Below are positions 19,678 to 26,685 of a stretch of DNA of 64,000 nt, in pieces; positions within the stretch are counted from its first letter, which is position 1; each line of letters begins with the position of its first letter. The translations under genes and the position numbers were made by a program. Source of the DNA: Agarivorans sp. Alg241-V36 (GTDB taxonomy: Bacteria; Pseudomonadota; Gammaproteobacteria; Enterobacterales; Celerinatantimonadaceae); contig NZ_UNRE01000008.1 of NCBI RefSeq assembly GCF_900537085.1, positions 135,121 through 199,120 on the forward strand, given 5' to 3'. The notes beneath the pieces were generated by a model. The model was not told the origin of the DNA and did no database searches. It saw nothing but the letters and a program-made list of their open reading frames with translations.

Positions 19678-21000
19678 ATGTCATTATTATTCAGTAGCTT
19701 ATATTCGACCATGCTAATGCTTCCGCCGGCCATTCCACTGTTTGATTCCATTCAATATCTTGAAGACGGTAATGCAATCGTTAACCAACATCTTGCAGAA
19801 ATCACCGTAAGTGCGGTTAGCGATGCAGGCTTCGTTTATGAATACGCAGTAGATTGGTTGCTGGAACAGCGTCACAGCGAAAACAATTACAAAACTTATC
19901 GAAGCGAACTCACCAGCTTTTTACATTGGGCTTATACCGTTGAGCAAATATCCTTATCTTTGGTGACGAGACGGGTACTTAGTAAATATTTAGACTACTG
20001 TTGCAAGCCGCCGCTGGAGCTAATCGCTTATCGAAATGTTGCCCAGTTTGTTGTAGATAAACAGTTAAAAGAACGAGTGCCAAATCCACAATGGCGGCCA
20101 TTTTTAGGCAAAAAAATAGACGGTATTGAACAGCCTTATCAAATTAGTGACAAAGCGCTAAAAACCAAATTAGCGGTTTTATCTTCGTTTTATGCCTACT
20201 TAATTAACGAAGAATATACCGAACGCAACCCAGCTATGGCCTTAATGAAGAATGGTCGATTTAAAGCTAGCAGCCAGCACACCATTAGTGGCGAAGACCT
20301 AGAAGACATAAAATCTTTTAGTGACTTACAGTGGTCTTACGTTATGAGCGCTGCAAATCAATTGGCCAAACAAACGCCCGAGGAAAACCAACGCATTTTG
20401 TTTTTAGTTAGCCTTATGTACAGCTGCTATTTACGAATATCCGAAGTAGCAGCAAGGCCTGGCTTTTCTCCGATAATGGGACAGTTTAAACGCGATACTA
20501 AAACTTCTGTATGGGGCTTTTATATACCGCGCAGCAAAGGCGGGAAAAAACGAACCGTTGCTGTGTCTAAACAATTATTAGAAGCCTTACAGCGTTACCG
20601 ACGTTTTTTGCAGTTAGCACCGTTGCCAACACCCAACGAGAAAACGCCATTATTTGTAAGACACCGAGCAGCAGGCCGTGGCAGAGACAGCGGATTACTC
20701 AATGCTAATCTAGGCATTCGCCAATTAAGAGAGCAAATCTACATTCTCATTGAACAAGCCGCCAAGCTTGCAGAGGCAGACGGCTTTAAACAAGACGCCA
20801 ATGAAATTCGCCAACTAACGCCACACAGCATTAGACACACCGGAATATCTCACGACATTAACTTAGTCGGTCGACCGTTATCACATGTGCAAGCCGACGC
20901 TGGCCACGATAGCATCGACACCACATCTCAGTATTTGCATACCTCACGCGTAGAACGCCATCAGTCTGCTGAACATAAGCCTTTGGATCACCTAAAGTAA
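19678..21000 (+). CDS. Tyrosine recombinase / site-specific integrase
   Basis: 440-residue phage-type integrase. An N-terminal SAM-like DNA-binding region (about 55-195) is followed by the catalytic domain with the whole tyrosine-recombinase set. Arg is in YLRISEVA (about 253), Lys in SKGGKKR, H-x-x-R in HSIRHTG (about 385), the second His in AGHDS, and the nucleophile Tyr in TSQYLHT (about 415). An AAGG lies before the ATG. An internal Met at residue 12 is an alternative start. It stands alone, without excisionase or prophage structural genes next to it, and marks the left side of the accessory region. Confidence 0.9.
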   Translation: MSLLFSSLYSTMLMLPPAIPLFDSIQYLEDGNAIVNQHLAEITVSAVSDAGFVYEYAVDWLLEQRHSENNYKTYRSELTSFLHWAYTVEQISLSLVTRRVLSKYLDYCCKPPLELIAYRNVAQFVVDKQLKERVPNPQWRPFLGKKIDGIEQPYQISDKALKTKLAVLSSFYAYLINEEYTERNPAMALMKNGRFKASSQHTISGEDLEDIKSFSDLQWSYVMSAANQLAKQTPEENQRILFLVSLMYSCYLRISEVAARPGFSPIMGQFKRDTKTSVWGFYIPRSKGGKKRTVAVSKQLLEALQRYRRFLQLAPLPTPNEKTPLFVRHRAAGRGRDSGLLNANLGIRQLREQIYILIEQAAKLAEADGFKQDANEIRQLTPHSIRHTGISHDINLVGRPLSHVQADAGHDSIDTTSQYLHTSRVERHQSAEHKPLDHLK

Positions 21001-21346
21001 ATGCTATTTCTACGCGGCATTACAGGCAAACTTCTGTGGATTGCTAAAATCACACCCATAAGGCGCATAATGTATATTATGTTAAATTGAATATATTGCT
21101 ATCTATATAAATCAATCACTTACAAATACTGCAATTGCCGCACTCTCCAAGCCCCGTATTTATTGGGGTGAATATCAATAAATGTTGATTTTGCTCATTA
21201 GCGACAAAAACCAAATGCTATGTAATATAAATCGTTGAGTTAATTTTGACGGCAGCTATCGCCCAACTCAATGATTCTATTATAAAAATAATTTTGAGAA
21301 ATATTGTAACTGTGAGCTATGTCACGCATATCAAGGAGTTTTGCAC
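21001..21346. other. AT-rich intergenic region before the DUF3653 gene
   Basis: About 345 bases without a gene. It holds an imperfect inverted repeat, TCGTTGAGTT (21232-21241) against AACTCAATGA (21265-21274), and the CRP-like site listed next. It is richer in A and T than the flanking genes, as expected for a promoter region of acquired DNA. Confidence 0.45.
21311..21326 (+). promoter_or_regulatory. CRP-like site
   Basis: TGTGA-GCTATG-TCACG matches TGTGA-N6-TCACA at nine of ten positions. Its right edge is only 20 bases before the ATG at 21347 and 6 bases before the AAGGAG ribosome site. This is unusually close for activation, so bound CRP might repress, or the promoter may overlap the site. 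Confidence 0.55.
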
Positions 21347-21751
21347 ATGATTAATAGCCAACTTTATCCAACATTTAACGGTTCAGACTTAAGAAGCTAC
21401 TTTGATTCACCGGCACAAGTTGCCGACTACTTCGGTATTCCAGAGCGTACTGCTCGTGATTGGTATAAAAAGAATCAAGCGCTCTCAACAGCTAAACGCC
21501 TAATGGATGTTGCCGCAAGTGGGTTTTTACCATGCTCTATGGGCTGGGAAGATTTCAGGATTTTTAACGGACTACTTTATACTCCCGCAGGACAATGTAT
21601 AAAGCCTGAGCAACTGCAAGCAATTTGCACTGCATTTGATTTACCCCAATATGAACGCGTTCAGAAATGGCTTAATAATAGAAGAACAGCGAAAGTCCCC
21701 GACTGGGTTACCGAGGAGCAATCTAACTCAAAGGTTGTTTCATTTAAGTAA
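21347..21751 (+). CDS. Phage-type DUF3653 DNA-binding protein
   Basis: 134-residue protein of the DUF3653 type known from phages and Vibrio mobile elements. The N-terminal helix-turn-helix (PAQVADYFGIPERTARDWYKK, about 25-45) is followed by a CSMGWEDFRIFNGLLYTPAG core, which fits a small regulatory or replication-linked DNA-binding protein. I chose the ATG at 21347, with AAGGAG 8 bases upstream, over a TTG two codons earlier. It is probably a remnant regulator of the element that brought the recombinase. Confidence 0.75.
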   Translation: MINSQLYPTFNGSDLRSYFDSPAQVADYFGIPERTARDWYKKNQALSTAKRLMDVAASGFLPCSMGWEDFRIFNGLLYTPAGQCIKPEQLQAICTAFDLPQYERVQKWLNNRRTAKVPDWVTEEQSNSKVVSFK

Positions 21752-21784
21752 TGGTTTTCTAAGTTGAGCTGTCAACATTAACTA

Positions 21785-22588
21785 TTAGTTATACTCAACT
21801 ATATCCACCTTGAACTCTGAAGGTATAGCAATGGCTTTGTAAATTGCTATATCTCTCCCTTTTACAGCATTTACAACTTTTAATTGATTTTCATTGGACA
21901 TCCTTTCGCCAATACAGATAGAACGAATAACAGCTTTATCTAATTGGTAGGCGTTTCCTTTCATTACGTCGTCATTTGAAATTAGTCTGAGTTCTTCCTC
22001 ATACCCCCATACACTATTTTTGGTTGCGTAAATTTTGTCACTATAGTCATGAATCCGCCTGCCACTTTCAAGCATTTCGAGCAGGTTTAATTTGAATGGC
22101 TTCTCTGTATAGTCAACATCACAATAACCAATGTTAAGAGGCTCTGGTTGCTTGTTTAAGTCATATTCTATGCACATCCCTTTTAGACCGTCCGCATAAT
22201 GCCCCCATAACAAAGGATGCCTATTGGTTTTGGAGAGACTAAATATCTTTATACCATTTTTGATTCTTTCAAGTGCGCTCTTGTGAAGCGGAAAGAGAGC
22301 CCGCTCGAGTAAAAACAAGGTTTGCTCTTTTTCCGCTGTAGTCATGCTCCCTAAGAGCTTTTCAAAATCTTCTTTGATAAATTTATGTTCAGGGTTAGCG
22401 AACTCGAGAAATAAGTCTAGATTGGAATGAAAGTCTTGAATGCTAACCCCTGAAGTCAGGTCATAGAAAAGCTCAAAGGGGTCATTGAATTTTTCAACAT
22501 ACGAAAACCACAGTGTATTGTTGATGATTGAGCCAATGCTAAGTTCATTAACTTCTCTAAATTTATAAAGCGGTAAAAATTTCGTCAC
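21785..22588 (-). CDS. DUF2971 protein, third gene of accessory operon
   Basis: 267-residue cytosolic protein of the DUF2971 family, function unknown. Signature segments are LYKFREVN, LWFSYVEKFNDPFELFYD, RHPLLWGHYADGLKGMCIEY, VDYTEKPF and WGYEEELRLIS. DUF2971 genes are common in accessory islands. A defence role is suspected from such contexts, not shown here. It follows the two-TM gene after 42 bases on the same strand, so the three genes 21785-23728 likely form one operon. Confidence 0.8.
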   Translation of the reverse strand: MTKFLPLYKFREVNELSIGSIINNTLWFSYVEKFNDPFELFYDLTSGVSIQDFHSNLDLFLEFANPEHKFIKEDFEKLLGSMTTAEKEQTLFLLERALFPLHKSALERIKNGIKIFSLSKTNRHPLLWGHYADGLKGMCIEYDLNKQPEPLNIGYCDVDYTEKPFKLNLLEMLESGRRIHDYSDKIYATKNSVWGYEEELRLISNDDVMKGNAYQLDKAVIRSICIGERMSNENQLKVVNAVKGRDIAIYKAIAIPSEFKVDIVEYN

Positions 22589-22630
22589 TAATTTGCCTTT
22601 AATGAAAGCCTGTAAGTTAGTCGAAAAACG

Positions 22631-23290
22631 TTATCGATTAGCATTAACCTCTATTACATTTTCTATTGTTGACTCAGGCGCTTCATCAGCTTGTGTAGGA
22701 TTAACAAGAACCACTAGGAACAGCATAAAAGATATAGCTGCGATAACGGGGATAACTATATTTCTAGCATGCTTAAATTGCTTCTCGCCACCTTTAACCC
22801 TTTCCCACTCAGCCTTTAAAATATCCTGAGAGCACGAATTTGCTGAATCTATTGCTTGTAAAGCTAGTGTATAATCAGAGCCTTTTTCTTGGTTGATTTT
22901 ATTTTGAGTTTGAATCACTTTATCTAGCAAACCATTCAACTCATTGTGCCTAGACTCCGCTTTATTCAACCGAAGCTTTATTCGATACAATGCGTCTGCG
23001 CCCTCAAATCTCATTTTTCCTACTTGGTCCGCAGTGAATCTAAAACGCGCTACATCCTCGTCTTCATTATCAGGGCTCCTAGCCTCTTGCATAACTCGAC
23101 AAAGAGCTCTGGCTGATGAAAAAAAAGCTGCCAAGTCTACTCGCAAACCATCTATCCAAGCCTGCCTGAATTCTGAAGTCTTTTGCTCTTTGCTTAAAGT
23201 CAGGTTTACAAATGAAATGAGCGCGGTGATTAGCGCAGCCATGATTGTAGCAATAGGCGCTAAGGGTACATTACTAAATTCTATACTCAT
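22631..23290 (-). CDS. Two-TM membrane protein with helical domain
   Basis: 219-residue protein not assigned to a named family. An N-terminal membrane segment (IATIMAALITALISFVNLTL) is followed by KEQKTSEFRQAWIDGLRVDL, a segment I recall in other uncharacterised accessory membrane proteins. A mostly helical, charged domain spans about 60-175. A second membrane segment (VIPVIAAISFMLFLVVLV) is near the C-terminus. The layout places the helical domain on one face of the membrane. Start is only 3 bases after the stop of the DUF2513 gene, so the two are translationally linked. Confidence 0.75.
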   Translation of the reverse strand: MSIEFSNVPLAPIATIMAALITALISFVNLTLSKEQKTSEFRQAWIDGLRVDLAAFFSSARALCRVMQEARSPDNEDEDVARFRFTADQVGKMRFEGADALYRIKLRLNKAESRHNELNGLLDKVIQTQNKINQEKGSDYTLALQAIDSANSCSQDILKAEWERVKGGEKQFKHARNIVIPVIAAISFMLFLVVLVNPTQADEAPESTIENVIEVNANR

Positions 23291-23293
23291 CTA

Positions 23294-23728
23294 TCAATCA
23301 GACCCCATTATTTCATCAAGCTTCTTTTTGGCGTAGTGAGCTAGTAGCTTTTGACCACCATCGAATACTGTTTTAAAAGGAGCATCTTTGAGTTCATTTT
23401 TAATCTTTGCCATTACCTCTTTATTCTGTAAAGACTTTGAAAAATCATGACCCTTTTGAGTTAGACGGATATTGTTTTTGACTAGAATTACGGAGCGATT
23501 GCCATTTAGCCGTATTCCTGCTGTTAGTAGCCCATCGCGCAACCCGTGTTGATTACTTATCAGTTCATTATCAATTAACAGCTGCACATGAAATAGAAAT
23601 TTCTCATCAATGAACTCGTCACCAATATCAATACCTGAATCCTTTATGTCAAAAATTGTTAAATGAGCCGTGTTGGATTCAAGAAAAACATTCAAAATCG
23701 ATGCTATATAATCGTAATCTATCTTCAT
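23294..23728 (-). CDS. DUF2513-like winged-helix-type protein
   Basis: 144-residue protein resembling DUF2513: MKIDYDYIASILNVFLES, KFLFHVQLLIDNELIS, then LTQKGHDFSKSLQNKEVMAKI. The helix-strand pattern suggests a small DNA-binding or adaptor fold. I chose the ATG at 23728, preceded by AGGTG, because it gives the usual MKID start; an upstream in-frame start adds 23 unconserved residues. It heads the three-gene operon. Exact function unknown. Confidence 0.75.
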   Translation of the reverse strand: MKIDYDYIASILNVFLESNTAHLTIFDIKDSGIDIGDEFIDEKFLFHVQLLIDNELISNQHGLRDGLLTAGIRLNGNRSVILVKNNIRLTQKGHDFSKSLQNKEVMAKIKNELKDAPFKTVFDGGQKLLAHYAKKKLDEIMGSD

Positions 23729-23794
23729 GTAACACCTAATAAAATGGTGGCTTGCTGACAATGAGCTTAGATTATCATCTTTGCAGGAGAGCAT

Positions 23795-23825
23795 CAAAAA
23801 AGCCCGCTAATGCGGGCTTTTTTAT
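23795..23825. terminator. Bidirectional terminator
   Basis: Stem AGCCCGC (23801-23807) / GCGGGCT (23812-23818) with A and T runs on the two sides. It lies just after the lysine-rich gene (minus strand), separating it from the DUF2513 operon. Confidence 0.85.
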
Positions 23826-24004
23826 TTAAACAACTTAAACGCTTTCTTGCGGCTGGTTTTTCGCTTAGTGGAGCGTTTTTTCTTGGTGGTTTTGCTCTTA
23901 GCTTTCGCCTTAACAATGCCGCCGCCTTTAGCATATTTATAACCTGGCTTAAGCTTGCCTTTCTTTGCGCCGCTTTGATAAGTGGCTTCTTTCTTACTCG
24001 CCAT
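23822..24004 (-). CDS. Lysine-rich 60-residue basic protein
   Basis: 60 residues, strongly basic: MASKKEATYQSGAKKGKLKP, then a GYKYAKGGG segment and a C-terminal half of K, R, S and T. A GGAAAG ribosome site precedes the ATG and a terminator follows, so it looks like a real, probably nucleic-acid-binding protein. The GKLKPGYKYAKGG part looks like small basic virion or nucleoid proteins of phages, but I cannot name a family. It lies directly after the broken small membrane-protein gene at 24007-24145. Confidence 0.65.
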   Translation of the reverse strand: MASKKEATYQSGAKKGKLKPGYKYAKGGGIVKAKAKSKTTKKKRSTKRKTSRKKAFKLFK

Positions 24005-24006
24005 AA

Positions 24007-24145
24007 TTAGCTTTCCTTTTTAGTGGCTAGCTCTTGCTGCCATTCATGTTTGTCCATGCGTGATAGCAAATCCAATTTAAAAAAGTGAAGCGGCAATGAG
24101 CAATTCAACCGGTGCAAAGCCTAGCTCGCCAAGTGTGTTAAACAT
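24007..24145 (-). pseudogene. Frameshifted small membrane-protein gene, paralogue of 25326-25520
   Basis: Read from the ATG at 24145 the frame gives MFNTLGELGFAPVELLIAAS then stops in a run of six T. Removing one T restores KLDLLSRMDKHEWQQELATK up to a stop just before the lysine-rich gene. The restored product matches the intact 64-residue protein at 25326-25520 in the L-x-x-L-x-F start, the membrane segment and the LLxRMDK motif. A sequencing error in the T run is possible. It is probably a decayed copy. Confidence 0.6.
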
Positions 24146-24148
24146 GCC

Positions 24149-24211
24149 CTAACCCTCTATCACTTCGTTCAGCAAGATAAGTGCTGTAACAACTACGATA
24201 TTTAAGTTCAT
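24149..24211 (-). CDS. Very short hydrophobic peptide gene (20 codons)
   Basis: ATG to TAG giving MNLNIVVVTALILLNEVIEG, a probable single membrane helix, ending 3 bases before the next start (TAG-GGC-ATG). The same ending, ALIVLGKVIKG then stop-GGC-ATG, occurs before the paralogue at 25520, which argues that this is a conserved unit and not chance. Ribosome site is weak. Expression is unproven. Confidence 0.4.
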   Translation of the reverse strand: MNLNIVVVTALILLNEVIEG

Positions 24212-24351
24212 CTTGGTTAAAGCAGTAGCACTTAGAGAGTAATCCTCTCACTGTCGCTCCTTTAATATAAAAAGTTTGTTTGTTGCTGAGATAACCATTG
24301 GTACCTATACTTTTTAGCTAGTGAGTCGCAACTTAATAAAGGGAGTTGATT

Positions 24352-25260
24352 ATGGAAATTGCAATCGGTATTGCTGTTTTCGCCGCCATTATAGGAATTG
24401 GTATAGCCATTTTAGCCTTTTCGTTTATACGCCCACCTAGACCAGAACGTATTGAAACTATCAATATAGATCTTAAGAGTAATTTGAATTGGATATGTCG
24501 CTCATCGTACTGCAACTATGTGGGTGATTGGGCTGTGACTACGTCTGTTAATTTTGGTGAAGAAGCGGAGTTACTCGCAGTGTCGGTTCACTTAGTGCAA
24601 TTTAACCAAGCAGGCGATAGAGCAGTTAACCAAGTATTGATTAGTGAGAACGCAACAGGCGACTTCGAATTAGCTACCACAAATAGACAGTTTTTTCCGG
24701 CAACAGGGCTTTATAAGATAAGTGTAAGAGCCCAGACAGTCGGCGGCTTTATCAACTCGAATACCATAGACGTATTTTTTAACTATGAAGACTCATTTCA
24801 ATACATAGATTTTGGGCGTTCGTCAGGGAGCCCAAGTGTTTATATGGATCCACAACGCGCCTTTTACAGACGTGCATTTAGCTTTTTAGCACCAGATACA
24901 GAAAAAGTTGCAGTGCCAGAGCTAGTAGAGAAAGATAAAAGTTCAGCCATTATTAGAACCTGTCCAAAATCAATGAAACTAGAAAAAGTAGAATACCTTG
25001 AAGGTTACCACCCGGTACCAGGGTCAGATGATCCGAATTTAGGTGTACGTACGATCATTGTTTCGATATCTAGACCGGGCGATAGTTCTCCTGTGGAGAC
25101 GATTGAAGTTCCAAGAGAATCAATTAAAGAGTTAGCGCAAAGCCTGATAGTTGAGCAGGGAATTGAAACCTTGGTTGAAATAAGGGACCCTGACCGCACC
25201 GGCTACTCAGTTTCAAGAACAACCTATAGTATCGCTTTTCATTTTAGTCGTATCCCATAA
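24352..25260 (+). CDS. Orphan membrane-anchored protein
   Basis: 302 residues, not recognised. The first 25 residues are one hydrophobic membrane segment (EIAIGIAVFAAIIGIGIAIL). The rest is soluble and beta-rich with few charged runs. It has two cysteines close together (ICRSSYCNYVGDWAV, about 50-60) and a possible Ig-like segment (FPATGLYKISVRAQTVGG). Start ATG at 24352 follows GGGAG; a TTG two codons earlier is less likely. It is flanked on both sides by the duplicated small-gene cassette on the other strand. No function can be assigned. Confidence 0.7.
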   Translation: MEIAIGIAVFAAIIGIGIAILAFSFIRPPRPERIETINIDLKSNLNWICRSSYCNYVGDWAVTTSVNFGEEAELLAVSVHLVQFNQAGDRAVNQVLISENATGDFELATTNRQFFPATGLYKISVRAQTVGGFINSNTIDVFFNYEDSFQYIDFGRSSGSPSVYMDPQRAFYRRAFSFLAPDTEKVAVPELVEKDKSSAIIRTCPKSMKLEKVEYLEGYHPVPGSDDPNLGVRTIIVSISRPGDSSPVETIEVPRESIKELAQSLIVEQGIETLVEIRDPDRTGYSVSRTTYSIAFHFSRIP

Positions 25261-25325
25261 ACGCAGGTGGTGACATAAAATACAGCGTCGTCTTTTTAAT
25301 TCCAGCCAAAAAGCGGCTGCAGCCA

Positions 25326-25520
25326 TTACCACCAAACCGCGAAACGTAGGCCGCTGTAATGGCTTACTTTTTCTATGGTTCCTTTGGTTAGATCTTGCTG
25401 TAGCTCTAGTTTATAAACGCGCTTATCCATACGATTAAGTAAGCGCCAATGCAGTACTAAGAAAAAAGCAATCAAGCCAGAGTGCAGTGTAAACTCTAAA
25501 TCTGTTAAAGCCTGCCACAT
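25326..25520 (-). CDS. Small membrane protein, intact copy of duplicated cassette
   Basis: 64 residues: MWQALTDLEFTLHSGLIAFF, a membrane helix, then LLNRMDKRVYKLELQQDLTK and a short tail. One helix followed by a charged amphipathic stretch is the layout of holin-like or phage membrane proteins, but no family is identified. AGGG lies before the start. The preceding 40 bases are about 80 percent identical by eye to those before 24145. It is placed between two plus-strand genes. Confidence 0.5.
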   Translation of the reverse strand: MWQALTDLEFTLHSGLIAFFLVLHWRLLNRMDKRVYKLELQQDLTKGTIEKVSHYSGLRFAVWW

Positions 25521-25797
25521 GCCCTAGCCCTTAATCACTTTGCCAAGCACGATAAGCGCCCTATCCTTTTCGTTCTAAGCCATATAAACCAGCCTTGATG
25601 GTGCCAATCATTGGATTGAGTCCGGGCCCTTATACAAGAGCTTTGCAGTGCTTAATCAATAATTGACCTTAGACATATTTATTTTGAATACAGTTTTAAC
25701 TTCCTTTGGATGAACTAAAATCTAAAGGCTGAGTTTTTCTAAATACGCTGTTCAGCTGACTCTTAAACCTTTAACAACTTCCCCAGAGGATACAGTT
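25521..25797. other. Intergenic region with relic of the short hydrophobic peptide
   Basis: The minus strand of 25524-25570 still encodes ALIVLGKVIKG plus stop, homologous to the end of the 20-codon peptide at 24149, but it has no start codon and is blocked upstream by a TAG. The remainder is AT-rich and presumably carries the promoter for the hydrolase gene at 25798. Confidence 0.45.
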
Positions 25798-26631
25798 ATG
25801 AAAGAGCTGATTGTTTTAGCGGTGCATGGCATGGGGCAACGCAAACCTAACTTTGCCGATGGATTAGAAGAGAAACTGACTGATTACCTTGGCGTAGATG
25901 TAATGAATAAGGTGTCGTTACAACGCGTTAAGTATTACTCGGCCTTACAGGCCCCGCAAGACCAATTGTTGAATGACATTTGGGGTAAATACCACAATCA
26001 ATTTAGCACTATATCCAACTTTGGGCGGCGTTTTTTTATGAACTCCTTTGCCGATGCTACAAGCTTAGAAGTAGCTGGGCGTAGGCAAACCGATGAGTAC
26101 ATGAATATTGTTAAAACAATACAAGCCGCTATGTTTAAGGGCATGGATGACTGCGGGTTTAACTTAAACGTGCCAGTGGTGATCATCTGCCATAGCCTTG
26201 GCGCTCAGGTCGTTTCTAACTACTTTTGGGATGCGCTAAATAGAAGTAACGCTAAGGTTTGGGATAAACACCACAATGACTTTTTGACGAATATTAGTGA
26301 TGACAAAATCGCTTACCTAAAAGGTAGCCGAGTAAAACTGCTATTTACTACTGGTTGTAACGTTCCCTTGTTTTTGGGCGGTTTAAGCCAGCGACTGTGT
26401 TTTGATAAGCCTAACCCCCAGTTTAGTTGGCTTAACTATTTTGATGCAGATGATTGGTTAGGTTGGCCGCTGAATGACTTAGGCCCTAGTTACCAATTTG
26501 TGGTAGATAAGTGTGTTCAGGTTGGCGGGATTATTAGTGGTAATACTCCATGGAGCCATACCCAATACTGGACAGACGATAAGGTTTACCAACCTTTCGG
26601 CGACCACTTACGCGGCTATTTGGGCATGTAA
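25798..26631 (+). CDS. Alpha/beta-hydrolase-like protein
   Basis: 277 residues with no signal peptide. The oxyanion-type VHGMGQRKPN is at the N-terminus, and the nucleophile elbow is ICHSLGAQVVSNYFW (Ser about 138; the usual first Gly is Cys here). A late histidine that could complete the triad is in WSHTQYW or FGDHLRG. It therefore looks like a lipase- or esterase-type cytosolic hydrolase. Substrate unknown. It converges with the 898-residue orphan, and a perfect 9-bp hairpin separates them. Confidence 0.7.
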   Translation: MKELIVLAVHGMGQRKPNFADGLEEKLTDYLGVDVMNKVSLQRVKYYSALQAPQDQLLNDIWGKYHNQFSTISNFGRRFFMNSFADATSLEVAGRRQTDEYMNIVKTIQAAMFKGMDDCGFNLNVPVVIICHSLGAQVVSNYFWDALNRSNAKVWDKHHNDFLTNISDDKIAYLKGSRVKLLFTTGCNVPLFLGGLSQRLCFDKPNPQFSWLNYFDADDWLGWPLNDLGPSYQFVVDKCVQVGGIISGNTPWSHTQYWTDDKVYQPFGDHLRGYLGM

Positions 26632-26651
26632 CAAAGCCAGTTGTTTAATTA

Positions 26652-26678
26652 GCCGTGCAATCTAGTTGGTTGCACGGC
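26652..26678. terminator. Hairpin between convergent hydrolase and 898-residue genes
   Basis: Perfect 9-bp stem GCCGTGCAA (26652-26660) / TTGCACGGC (26670-26678). T runs are short, so it may act as a weak bidirectional terminator. Confidence 0.55.
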
Positions 26679-26685
26679 AAGTTGT

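Noticed and set aside
21232..21274. attC-like pair GTTGAGT ... GCCCAAC suggesting an integron cassette site
   Set aside because: Both motifs fit GTTRRRY and RYYYAAC, but they are in the wrong order for an attC site (RYYYAAC must come first on either strand), and no integron integrase is present. Treated as an ordinary inverted repeat.
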